From contig JBKBQT010000078.1 of the NCBI GenBank assembly GCA_046292445.1, forward strand, positions 1 to 5,312: a DNA stretch of 5,312 nt, read 5' to 3'. A program made the position numbers and the translations under genes. Position 1 is the stretch's first letter. Each line of letters opens with the position of its first letter. The notes beneath the pieces are model-generated. The model saw only the letters and a program-made list of their open reading frames with translations. It searched no databases and had not been told where the DNA came from. The stretch is from CALIZF01 sp046292445. Lineage in GTDB: Bacteria; Pseudomonadota; Alphaproteobacteria; Rhodobacterales; Rhodobacteraceae. This document shows, in pieces, positions 1 to 5,095 of this stretch.

Positions 1-75
1 GAGGGGCGCCGGACCCCGTCCGAGGCGGCGACGGCGATGCTGGCCGCGCTTGACGCGGAGCCCGATTCCCCCTAA
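1..75 (+). CDS. C-terminal end of an unidentified protein (partial)
   Basis: Frame 1 is open from the first base to a TAA at 73-75 and encodes 24 residues ending in LDAEPDSP. Nearly all third codon positions are G or C, as in the recognised genes here, which supports real coding. The gene begins outside the window, and the tail has no motif I recognise, so I give no function. It lies 82 bases upstream of rpmB on the same strand, and no terminator-like hairpin with a T-run is visible between them. Read-through into rpmB is therefore possible. The alternative is that this is a chance open frame in GC-rich DNA. Confidence 0.5.
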   Translation, partial: EGRRTPSEAATAMLAALDAEPDSP

Positions 76-115
76 GCGGCGGGGATCGCATTCGGCACGG
101 CCCCGGGCTGCGCCA

Positions 116-125
116 TTGATATATG
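116..125 (+). promoter_or_regulatory. Possible -10 region of the rpmB promoter
   Basis: The only A/T-rich block between the upstream stop and rpmB is TTGATATATG at 116-125. It contains TATATG (120-125), a reasonable -10 element about 33 bases before the start codon. No good -35 sits at 16-18 bases; TTCGGC at 91-96 is too far away. A TTGACG at 50-55 inside the upstream gene has only TAAGCG at the right distance. The call is tentative. Confidence 0.25.
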
Positions 126-157
126 TGGCCGCAAGGGCCCAACAAGGAACGAGACCC

Positions 158-445
158 ATGTCGCGCGTGTGTGAACTCAGTGGCAAGGCCCCGATGAGCG
201 GGCACAAGATCAGCCACGCCAACAACAAGTCCAAGCGCCGGTTCCTGCCGAACCTCAACGAGGTGACTCTGATCTCGGACATCCTCGGCCAGTCGTTCCG
301 GCTGCGCATCTCGGCCCATGCGCTGCGGTCGGTCGATCATCGCGGCGGGTTCGACGCCTTCCTCGCGAAGGCCAAGGACTCCGAGCTGTCGGACCGCGCG
401 ATCAAGATCAAGCGCGAGATCGAAAAGGCCGCCCCGGCGGCCTGA
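158..445 (+). CDS. rpmB: 50S ribosomal protein L28
   Basis: This encodes bL28, a small basic protein of the large ribosomal subunit, 95 aa long as is usual in alphaproteobacteria. The N-terminus MSRVCELSGKAPMSGHKISH, the block NNKSKRRFLPNLN (about residues 23-35) and the later HALRSVDHRGG segment are diagnostic of the family. Only Cys5 is present, so this is the zinc-free form without CxxC pairs. The ATG at 158 is chosen because it gives the exact family N-terminus and has AAGGA at 144-148, nine bases upstream. The frame stays open to a possible start at 50, but that extension has no family resemblance. The gene is followed 26 bases later by an intrinsic terminator. rpmB is often paired with rpmG in other bacteria, but rpmG is absent here. 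Confidence 0.97.
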   Translation: MSRVCELSGKAPMSGHKISHANNKSKRRFLPNLNEVTLISDILGQSFRLRISAHALRSVDHRGGFDAFLAKAKDSELSDRAIKIKREIEKAAPAA

Positions 446-471
446 TACCGTTCGGCATCCGCGACGATGTC

Positions 472-497
472 AGGCCCCGCCGTGGCGGGGCCTTTTG
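472..497 (+). terminator. Rho-independent terminator of rpmB
   Basis: GGCCCCGC (473-480) pairs with GCGGGGCC (485-492) around a four-base loop (CGTG). A472 can pair with T493 to extend the stem to nine base pairs. TTTT at 493-496 follows directly. It starts 26 bases after the rpmB stop and separates rpmB from the copper-related pair downstream. Confidence 0.9.
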
Positions 498-558
498 CTG
501 TGCGCCGCGGCGAAGCGTCCGGTTGCGCGGAACGGCGTTTTGTGGTCTCCCACCCGCG

Positions 559-891
559 ATGTCCCGGCTGGTCCTTGCCTCGCTCGCGCTGATCCTCGCG
601 GTCACCTCGGTGGCCTTTGCCGTTGCGCGCGGCACGCCGCTGCCTGCGGCAATGGTCGAGTTGTGCAGCGGCTCCGGCCCGGTGATGATCGCGCTCGACG
701 ACAAGGGGCGGCCGTCCGGTCCCGCGCATCTGTGCCCTGACGGTGCGATCTTCGTCGCCGAGGGCGCTGCGCCGCCCGCGGTGGTCCGGCCGCCCAGCCG
801 CATTGCTGCCGCCACCGCCGCGTCGTCGGCCCTGCCGCAGGGCCGGCCGCATCCGTCTGCGCGCGCGCGCGACCCGCCGCCCGCGGTCTGA
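559..891 (+). CDS. Small exported or membrane-anchored Cys/His protein next to a copper chaperone
   Basis: The 110-aa product starts with a hydrophobic segment (about residues 4-23) that is either an uncleaved membrane anchor or a signal peptide. It then has a compact motif ELCSGSGP (34-41), LDDKGRPSG (46-54) and HLCPDG (57-62). A proline/alanine-rich, probably disordered tail with no cysteines follows. Small proteins of this pattern, resembling the DUF2946-like group that usually ends in CPDC, are commonly found beside PCu(A)C genes in Rhodobacteraceae. That comparison is from memory. Cys36, His57 and Cys59 are candidate metal ligands, but the expected fourth ligand is Gly62. The ATG at 559 places the hydrophobic segment at the N-terminus; a TTG at 523 is in frame but would add an atypical leader. 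No clear Shine-Dalgarno sequence is seen. The stop lies 42 bases before the PCu(A)C gene, suggesting one operon and a role in copper handling. The exact function is unknown. Confidence 0.72.
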   Translation: MSRLVLASLALILAVTSVAFAVARGTPLPAAMVELCSGSGPVMIALDDKGRPSGPAHLCPDGAIFVAEGAAPPAVVRPPSRIAAATAASSALPQGRPHPSARARDPPPAV

Positions 892-933
892 TCCCGCTGC
901 CTTCCATCCAGATCAGATCCCACGGAGAATCCC

Positions 934-1443
934 ATGCTTGGCATGTTCATTCGCGCGGCCATTGCCGCAACCCTCGTCGCCGCGCCGGCCCTCGCCCATG
1001 ACGGGGTGCATATCGTCGATCCCTATGCCCGGGTCTCGGGCCCCTCGGCCCAATCGGGCGCGGTGTTCCTCGTGATCGAGAACCATGGCGCCGCCGACGA
1101 CCGGCTGATCGCCGCCAGCTCGGACGTCGCGGCCCGGGTCGAGTTGCACACCCACCGCGAGGATTCCAAGGGCGTGATGCAGATGGTCGAGGTCGAGGAT
1201 GGCTTTGTCATCCCGGCGGGCGGCACCCATGCGCTGGAGCGGGGCGGCGACCATGTCATGCTCATGGGCCTCAACCGCAGCCTCAAGCACGGCGATGTGG
1301 TCACGCTCACGCTGACCTTCGAGCGCGGCGAGGTGATCACGCTGGACGTGCCGGTCGACCTCGAGCGCAAGCCGAGGCAAGGCATGGGCCATGACCACGG
1401 CCACGGCCACGGCCACGGCCACGGGCACAAGCACGGCGGCTGA
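934..1443 (+). CDS. Periplasmic copper chaperone of the PCu(A)C family
   Basis: This 169-aa protein belongs to the PCu(A)C (DUF461) family, periplasmic Cu(I) carriers that work with Sco/SenC proteins to load copper into cytochrome oxidases. A signal peptide spans residues 1-21 with likely cleavage after APALA, so the mature chain would begin HDGVH. The beta-barrel domain covers about 26-142. The copper motif is visible as His72 (ELHTH), Met84 (VMQM) and His107-x-Met109 (GGDHVMLMGL), close to the family pattern H-x10-M-x21-H-x-M with one residue more in each gap. The tail from 153 to 167 has eight histidines, mostly as HG repeats, like the histidine-rich extensions of some homologues thought to bind Cu(II). 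GGAG at 924-927 sits six bases before the ATG. It probably shares a transcript with the small Cys/His gene upstream. Names such as pccA or pcuC are used in some species, so I leave the symbol open. Confidence 0.93.
   Translation: MLGMFIRAAIAATLVAAPALAHDGVHIVDPYARVSGPSAQSGAVFLVIENHGAADDRLIAASSDVAARVELHTHREDSKGVMQMVEVEDGFVIPAGGTHALERGGDHVMLMGLNRSLKHGDVVTLTLTFERGEVITLDVPVDLERKPRQGMGHDHGHGHGHGHGHKHGG
1395..1424 (+). repeat. Five tandem CCACGG hexamers encoding the His-rich tail
   Basis: Five perfect, uninterrupted copies of CCACGG lie at 1395-1424 within the last codons of the PCu(A)C gene and encode alternating His and Gly. As the unit is six bases, gain or loss of copies would add or remove His-Gly pairs without shifting the frame. 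The array is therefore a candidate length-variable coding microsatellite. Confidence 0.9.
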
Positions 1444-1452
1444 CGAAAGGCG

Positions 1453-1478
1453 GGGCGGCCTGGCCCTCGGGGCCGCCC
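1453..1478. terminator. Hairpin between the convergent PCu(A)C and sirtuin genes
   Basis: GGGCGGCC (1453-1460) is perfectly complementary to GGCCGCCC (1471-1478) across a ten-base loop, in the 42-base gap between the two converging stop codons. No T-run follows on the plus strand. On the minus strand the hairpin is followed by CGCCTTTCG, a weak T-tract. It may therefore act mainly as the sirtuin terminator and as a 3' end block for both transcripts. A smaller alternative pairing of GGCCC (1462-1466) with GGGCC (1470-1474) would compete. Confidence 0.5.
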
Positions 1479-1485
1479 GCGAGCC

Positions 1486-2175
1486 CTACCGAGGCCCGAG
1501 GGACGCGACCCAGGCGGGCACCGCCCGGGTCGCCGGACCGAGAAGGCGGTCGTCGAAGGCACCGGCCCGGTCGGAGGGGACGAGGTTGATCTCGAGCGTC
1601 CGCGCCCCCGCGCTGCGAGCCAGGTCCACGAAACCGGCCGCCGGCCAGACGCTCCCCGACGTGCCGATGGCGACGAAGAGATCGCAGGCCGCCAGCGCGG
1701 CCTCGATCCTGTCCATGTGGCGCGGCAGCTCGCCGAACCAGACGACATCGGGCCGCGTCGCGGGCGCTGCGCAGGCGGGACAGGGATCGGCCGGGTGCAT
1801 CACCGCCGGCGCATCCCAGCGATGCCCGCAGGCGGCGCATCGCGCGCGGTCGATCGCGCCATGCATGTGGATCACGTCGCGCGCCCCGGCCCGTTCGTGC
1901 AGGTCGTCGATGTTCTGCGTGACGAGCGTCACCGCATCGCCCCCGCCCTCGGTCAGCGCGGCGAGCGCGCGATGGGCCGCGTTCGGCGCTGCGGCGCGGG
2001 CATCGGCCCGGCGCGCATTGTAGAAATCATGCACGAGCGCAGGGTCGCGCGCGAAACCTTCGGGCGTCGCCAGATCGGCGAGGTCATGGCGCGCCCAGAG
2101 GCCGCCGGCATCGCGAAACGTGCCCAGCCCGGATTCCGCCGACACCCCCGCGCCGGTGAGCACGAGGATGCGCAT
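1486..2175 (-). CDS. cobB: NAD-dependent protein deacylase, sirtuin CobB type
   Basis: The 229-aa product is a single-domain cytoplasmic sirtuin, which removes acyl groups from lysines using NAD+ and releases nicotinamide and O-acyl-ADP-ribose. Visible motifs are the NAD-binding GAGVSAESGLGTFR (8-21), TQNIDDLHERAG (86-97), and HMHG with catalytic His105. Four zinc cysteines form CAAC (113-116) and CPAC (132-135). The later GTSGSVWPA and EIN segments complete the Rossmann fold. Tyr52 and Arg55 (FYNARR) match the Y-x-x-R pair that lets class III sirtuins accept succinyl and malonyl groups, so desuccinylase activity is likely as well as deacetylation. The protein starts almost directly at the NAD motif, with no N-terminal extension. 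The start at 2175 has no good Shine-Dalgarno sequence and lies one base after the stop of the preceding gene, which suggests translational coupling. It overlaps no plus-strand gene. Confidence 0.95.
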   Translation of the reverse strand: MRILVLTGAGVSAESGLGTFRDAGGLWARHDLADLATPEGFARDPALVHDFYNARRADARAAAPNAAHRALAALTEGGGDAVTLVTQNIDDLHERAGARDVIHMHGAIDRARCAACGHRWDAPAVMHPADPCPACAAPATRPDVVWFGELPRHMDRIEAALAACDLFVAIGTSGSVWPAAGFVDLARSAGARTLEINLVPSDRAGAFDDRLLGPATRAVPAWVASLGPR

Positions 2176-2176
2176 C

Positions 2177-2485
2177 TCAGCCGGCGCAGCGCGCCTCGGC
2201 CAGTTGACCGAAGGTCACGTAACGCTGCCAGAAGGCGTTGTCGGCGGCGCTGGTCGAGGCCCGCACCGTCTGCGCCTGGTGCGGGTCGCGAAAGAACCGC
2301 GCCGCGCGCCGCTGCTCGCCCCGGTTCAGCGTCGCATCCGCCGCCGCCTGGATGCAGCGGCAGAGCGCGGCATTCCCCCGCGACCGGTCGGAGGCGATGC
2401 AGGCGTTGCCGATCGGCCCCGCCGCGGCAAGGCCGGGTGCGAGCGTCGCGGCGGCGAGCGCTGCGGCAAAAAGGGTGATGCGCAT
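2177..2485 (-). CDS. Small exported cysteine-containing protein, 'arginine transporter'-labelled family
   Basis: The 102-aa product has a signal peptide (about residues 1-22, charged start MRITLF, then an alanine/leucine-rich core ending near GLAAA). The mature part has NACIASDRSRGNAALCRCIQ (28-47), a DATLNRGEQRRAARFFRDPH segment (50-69), and AFWQRY (84-89). Cys29, Cys42, Cys44 and Cys100 could form two disulfides in the periplasm. I recognise this as a small Rhodobacteraceae family often annotated 'arginine transporter'. With about 80 mature residues and no membrane segment, transport seems unlikely, and I treat that label as unsupported. The start at 2485 follows a purine-rich AGAGAGAG (2499-2492), a weak ribosome site. 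The frame stays open far upstream over lepA, but only this start gives a signal peptide. It is the first gene of a likely two-gene unit with the sirtuin. Confidence 0.82.
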   Translation of the reverse strand: MRITLFAAALAAATLAPGLAAAGPIGNACIASDRSRGNAALCRCIQAAADATLNRGEQRRAARFFRDPHQAQTVRASTSAADNAFWQRYVTFGQLAEARCAG

Positions 2486-2558
2486 GGGCTGCTCTCTCTG
2501 GCTCGGGCCGACGGGCGACCGGTTTCTTGCCCGGGTGTCCCCCCGGGTGGCTCCCTGC

Positions 2559-2587
2559 GTTATCGCAGAACATGGCTGATTCATCAA
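2559..2587 (-). promoter_or_regulatory. Candidate promoter for the small exported protein and sirtuin unit
   Basis: Read on the minus strand, TTGATG (2587-2582, 4 of 6 matches to the -35 consensus) is followed after 17 bases by GATAAC (2564-2559, 4 of 6 to the -10). Transcription would start near 2552 and give a leader of about 65 bases. A perfect inverted repeat, CTGCG-TTAT-CGCAG (2555-2568), covers the -10 element and could be an operator. Confidence 0.45.
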
Positions 2588-2613
2588 TCCCGTCATGGGT
2601 TTGCAGCGTGGAA

Positions 2614-2626
2614 TTGAGATTACAAC
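2614..2626 (+). promoter_or_regulatory. A/T-rich block upstream of lepA, possible promoter element
   Basis: In the divergent gap the only plus-strand promoter-like bases before lepA are TTGAGATTACAAC at 2614-2626, including TACAAC (2621-2626) as a possible -10. No -35 stands at ideal spacing; TTGCAG at 2601-2606 leaves only 14 bases. If used, the lepA leader would exceed 100 bases. The remaining sequence to 2738 is GC-rich with no feature I can defend. Confidence 0.2.
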
Positions 2627-2738
2627 CGGTTGCGCCGTGGAGCGGGCGCGCCACAAGATCGTCCAGCGCGCACCAAGCCGGCGCGCCGGTGTCCGGCGGG
2701 CCATTGACCGCCCCCGGTTTCCCCCGCATATCCCCGCC

Positions 2739-4538
2739 ATGACCGAGCTCTCGCGCATCCGCAACTTCTCCATCGTGGCGCATATCGACCACGGCAAATC
2801 CACGCTGGCCGACCGGCTGATCCAGTCGACCGGCACCGTGGCGAGCCGCGACATGAAGGAACAGTTGCTCGATTCGATGGATATCGAGCGCGAGCGGGGC
2901 ATCACGATCAAGGCCAATACCGTCCGCATCGAATACACCGCAAGGGACGGGCATACCTATATCCTCAACCTGATCGACACCCCCGGCCATGTCGATTTCG
3001 CCTATGAGGTGTCGCGGTCGATGCGGGCCGTCGAGGGCTCGCTTCTCGTGGTCGATGCCTCGCAGGGGGTCGAGGCGCAGACGCTCGCGAACGTCTATCA
3101 GGCGATCGACGCGGGGCACGAGATCGTGCCGGTGCTCAACAAGATCGACCTGCCGGCGGCCGAGCCCGAGCGCGTGAAGGAACAGATCGAGGATGTGATC
3201 GGCCTCGATGCGCAGGATGCGCTGCTGATCTCGGCCAAGAGCGGCCTCGGCATCCCCGATGTGCTCGAGGCGATCGTCACGCGCCTGCCCGCGCCCAAGG
3301 GCGATGCTGCCGCGCCGCTCAAGGCGATGCTGGTCGATTCGTGGTATGACGCCTACCTTGGCGTCGTCGTGATGATCCGCGTGATGGACGGGGTGATCCG
3401 CAAGGGCGACCGGATCAAGATGATGCAGACCGGCGCGGTTTACGGGATCGACCGTCTCGCGGTGCTCAGGCCGCAGATGGTCGAGATCGGCGAGCTTGGC
3501 CCAGGCGAGATCGGCGTGCTCACCGCCTCGATCAAGCAGGTCCGCGACACCCGCGTGGGCGATACGATCACCCACGAGCGCAAGCCCTGCGCCGAGGCGC
3601 TGCCGGGCTTCAAGCCGGCGCAGCCGGTGGTGTTCTGCGGCCTCTTTCCGGTCGATGCCGCCGATTTCGAGGCGCTGCGCGATGCGATCGAGAAACTGGC
3701 GCTGAACGATGCATCCTTCACGTCCGAGATGGAAACATCGGCCGCGCTCGGCTTCGGCTTTCGCTGCGGGTTTCTCGGCCTTCTCCATCTCGAGGTGATC
3801 CGCGACCGGCTGGAGCGGGAATACAACCTCGACCTCATCACCACCGCGCCCTCGGTCGTCTACCACCTGCACATGAAGGACGGGACGGTGAAGGAGCTTC
3901 ACAACCCCGCCGACATGCCCGACCTGACGCATGTGGATCACATCGAGGAGCCGCGCATCAAGGCGACGATCCTTGTCCCCGACGAATACCTCGGCGATGT
4001 GCTCAAGCTCTGCCAGGACCGGCGCGGCGAGCAGACGGAGCTGACCTATGCCGGCAACCGCGCGATGGTCGTCTATGACCTGCCGCTGAACGAGGTGGTG
4101 TTCGATTTCTACGACCGGCTGAAATCGGTGACTAAGGGCTATGCGTCCTTCGACTATGCGATCACCGGGTATCGCGAGGATGTGCTGGTCAAGATGTCGG
4201 TTCTGGTGAACGACGAGCCGGTCGATGCGCTCTCCATGATGGTCCACCGCGACCGGGCCGAGCTGCGCGGGCGCGCGATGGTCGAGAAGCTCAAGGATCT
4301 CATCCCCCGCCACATGTTCAAGATCCCCGTGCAGGCGGCGATCGGCGGCCGGGTCATCGCGCGCGAGACCATTGCCGCGCTGCGCAAGGACGTGACCGCC
4401 AAGTGCTATGGCGGGGACGCGACGCGCAAGAAGAAGCTGCTCGAAAAGCAGAAGGCGGGCAAGAAGAAGATGCGGCAGTTCGGCAAGGTCGAGATACCCC
4501 AGACGGCGTTCATCTCGGCGTTGAAGATGGATGGCTGA
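2739..4538 (+). CDS. lepA: Translational GTPase LepA (elongation factor 4)
   Basis: The 599-aa product has the standard length and full architecture of LepA/EF4, a ribosome-binding GTPase implicated in 30S biogenesis, initiation and recovery of stalled or mistranslocated ribosomes. The G domain holds AHIDHGKST (14-22), RGITI (53-57), DTPGH (80-84, catalytic His84), NKID (134-137) and SAK (165-167). EF-G-like domains II, III and V follow, then the LepA-specific C-terminal domain with its basic stretch (about 555-588: CYGGDATRKKKLLEKQKAG and KKKMRQFGKVEIP). All key GTPase residues are intact. The start at 2739 gives the conserved MTELSRIRNFSIVAHIDHG beginning. The frame runs upstream to 2595, but those 48 codons are unlike the family. 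No Shine-Dalgarno sequence precedes the ATG. The gene appears monocistronic, divergent from the small exported protein gene. In many bacteria lepA is followed by the signal peptidase gene lepB, which is not present here. Confidence 0.98.
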   Translation: MTELSRIRNFSIVAHIDHGKSTLADRLIQSTGTVASRDMKEQLLDSMDIERERGITIKANTVRIEYTARDGHTYILNLIDTPGHVDFAYEVSRSMRAVEGSLLVVDASQGVEAQTLANVYQAIDAGHEIVPVLNKIDLPAAEPERVKEQIEDVIGLDAQDALLISAKSGLGIPDVLEAIVTRLPAPKGDAAAPLKAMLVDSWYDAYLGVVVMIRVMDGVIRKGDRIKMMQTGAVYGIDRLAVLRPQMVEIGELGPGEIGVLTASIKQVRDTRVGDTITHERKPCAEALPGFKPAQPVVFCGLFPVDAADFEALRDAIEKLALNDASFTSEMETSAALGFGFRCGFLGLLHLEVIRDRLEREYNLDLITTAPSVVYHLHMKDGTVKELHNPADMPDLTHVDHIEEPRIKATILVPDEYLGDVLKLCQDRRGEQTELTYAGNRAMVVYDLPLNEVVFDFYDRLKSVTKGYASFDYAITGYREDVLVKMSVLVNDEPVDALSMMVHRDRAELRGRAMVEKLKDLIPRHMFKIPVQAAIGGRVIARETIAALRKDVTAKCYGGDATRKKKLLEKQKAGKKKMRQFGKVEIPQTAFISALKMDG

Positions 4539-4546
4539 CGGCCGGG

Positions 4547-4610
4547 CGGCGCGGCGCGGGGTCTCGGCGGATCGCGCGGGGGCGCCGCGAGACAATCGGG
4601 GGCCGCGCCG
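4547..4610 (+). terminator. Compound hairpin after lepA, candidate terminator
   Basis: CGGCGCGGC (4547-4555) is perfectly complementary to GCCGCGCCG (4602-4610). Nested inside, GTCTCG (4561-4566) pairs with CGAGAC (4588-4593), extendable by three pairs after a two-base bulge. The structure begins nine bases after the lepA stop and is followed by TTACTCGCTT, a poor T-tract. Nested complementarity right after a stop supports an RNA 3' structure, but GC-rich DNA makes such matches more likely by chance. Confidence 0.4.
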
Positions 4611-4760
4611 TTACTCGCTTGCGCGCCATGCCGCGCGCCGGACTTGGGTGGGCGACGACGGTCCTTGACGCTGCACGCGGCACGTCACGCGCGCGCCATG
4701 GGGCGGCGGACCACCCCGGGCATGGCCGCTTCGCCTGCAGGGCGCGGACAGGAAGCGACA
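4611..4760. other. Gene-free spacer between lepA and tRNA-Leu
   Basis: The whole 4539-4851 gap carries no credible gene. The open frames across it are arginine- and proline-rich, have no ribosome sites and resemble no family I know. Apart from the two hairpins at 4547-4610 and 4761-4799, I see nothing defensible here. It separates two convergent transcripts. Confidence 0.5.
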
Positions 4761-4799
4761 GTCCGCGCGGCGTTTGCTCCACGCCGCAAGTTTGCGGAC
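4761..4799 (-). terminator. Bulged 12-bp hairpin downstream of tRNA-Leu
   Basis: GTCCGC (4761-4766) pairs with GCGGAC (4794-4799), and the adjacent GCGGCG (4767-4772) pairs with CGCCGC (4782-4787), giving 12 base pairs interrupted by a six-base bulge (4788-4793). The bulge side can refold into a second small hairpin, CCGCA-AGTT-TGCGG (4784-4797). It lies about 53 bases beyond the tRNA 3' end in the direction of transcription. On the minus strand it is followed by TGTCGCTTCC, so a classic T-run is missing. It may be a terminator or a 3' trailer structure. Confidence 0.35.
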
Positions 4800-4851
4800 G
4801 GCCAGGCGACCGAACCCCGCAGCACTTGCCCTTGCGCGCAAAACCCGACAA

Positions 4852-4936
4852 TGGTGCCCAGAAGAGGACTCGAACCTCCACGCCTTGCGGCACTGGTACC
4901 TGAAACCAGCGCGTCTACCAATTCCGCCATCTGGGC
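4852..4936 (-). tRNA. tRNA-Leu (anticodon CAG)
   Basis: This 85-base minus-strand tRNA decodes CUG, a major leucine codon in GC-rich genomes. The acceptor stem GCCCAGA (4936-4930) pairs with TCTGGGC, followed by discriminator A and an encoded CCA (4854-4852). The anticodon stem CTGGT/ACCAG encloses loop TTCAGGT, with the anticodon CAG at 4902-4900. The long variable arm with stem GCC-GCAA-GGC marks a class II tRNA, as expected for leucine. The T-arm GGAGG-TTCGAGT-CCTCT is canonical. All stems pair, with one G-T in the T-stem, and no intron is seen. No integrase or duplicated 3' end is visible, so there is no sign that it has been used as an integration site. Confidence 0.97.
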
Positions 4937-4952
4937 CGATCGCGTGACGGCG

Positions 4953-4981
4953 GGCGTATCCGGGGCCCGGGGCGGTGTCAA
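4953..4981 (-). promoter_or_regulatory. Promoter of tRNA-Leu(CAG)
   Basis: On the minus strand a perfect TTGACA -35 element (4981-4976) is followed after 17 bases by TACGCC (4958-4953), with GATACG (4960-4955) as an overlapping alternative at 15 bases. The -10 is GC-rich, which is tolerated in Rhodobacter-type promoters when the -35 is strong. A start near 4946 would leave a 5' leader of roughly ten bases. Confidence 0.6.
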
Positions 4982-5078
4982 CGGCGGCCGTTGTGCGCGA
5001 TCCGCGGCGGCGGGCTGTCGTCCGATGCTCCCGACCTGTCTCGATCGTCCGAATCGATCCGCGGCCGCACAATTCGCA

Positions 5079-5094
5079 AAAACCAGAAAACCAG
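5079..5094 (+). repeat. Tandem AAAACCAG octamer
   Basis: Two perfect adjacent copies of AAAACCAG (5079-5086 and 5087-5094) lie in an A-rich stretch directly before the strong ribosome site at 5096-5103. The position would suit an A-rich translation enhancer or a protein-binding repeat, but two copies alone do not prove a function. Confidence 0.4.
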
Positions 5095-5095
5095 C

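Noticed and set aside
337..962. Overlapping minus-strand frames opposite rpmB and the small Cys/His gene
   Set aside because: Arginine/glycine/alanine-rich products with no motifs that would read through the rpmB terminator; they are shadows of the plus-strand genes.
1395..1424. CCACGG array as a possible CRISPR or replication iteron array
   Set aside because: The units are directly adjacent six-base copies inside a coding frame with no spacers; they encode the His-Gly tail of the copper chaperone.
913..1434. Minus-strand open frame opposite the PCu(A)C gene with a valine/alanine repeat start
   Set aside because: The repeat is only the reverse reading of the CCACGG array, and the plus-strand gene has a signal peptide, ribosome site and copper motif.
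2530..2547. CCCGGG...CCCGGG near-palindrome in the leader of the minus-strand unit as a terminator or riboswitch
   Set aside because: It is short, has no T-run and no recognisable riboswitch core; simple GC-rich self-complementarity is the likelier explanation.
1953..4595. Very long minus-strand open frame (880 codons) antisense to lepA and over the sirtuin start
   Set aside because: It mirrors lepA codon bias in the opposite strand, is histidine/arginine/aspartate-rich without any family motif, and overlaps three well-supported genes. Long antisense frames are expected in GC-rich DNA.
4852..4936. tRNA-Leu as an attachment site for an integrated element
   Set aside because: No integrase gene, no duplicated tRNA 3' fragment and no foreign genes are seen on the 3' side; lepA follows normally.
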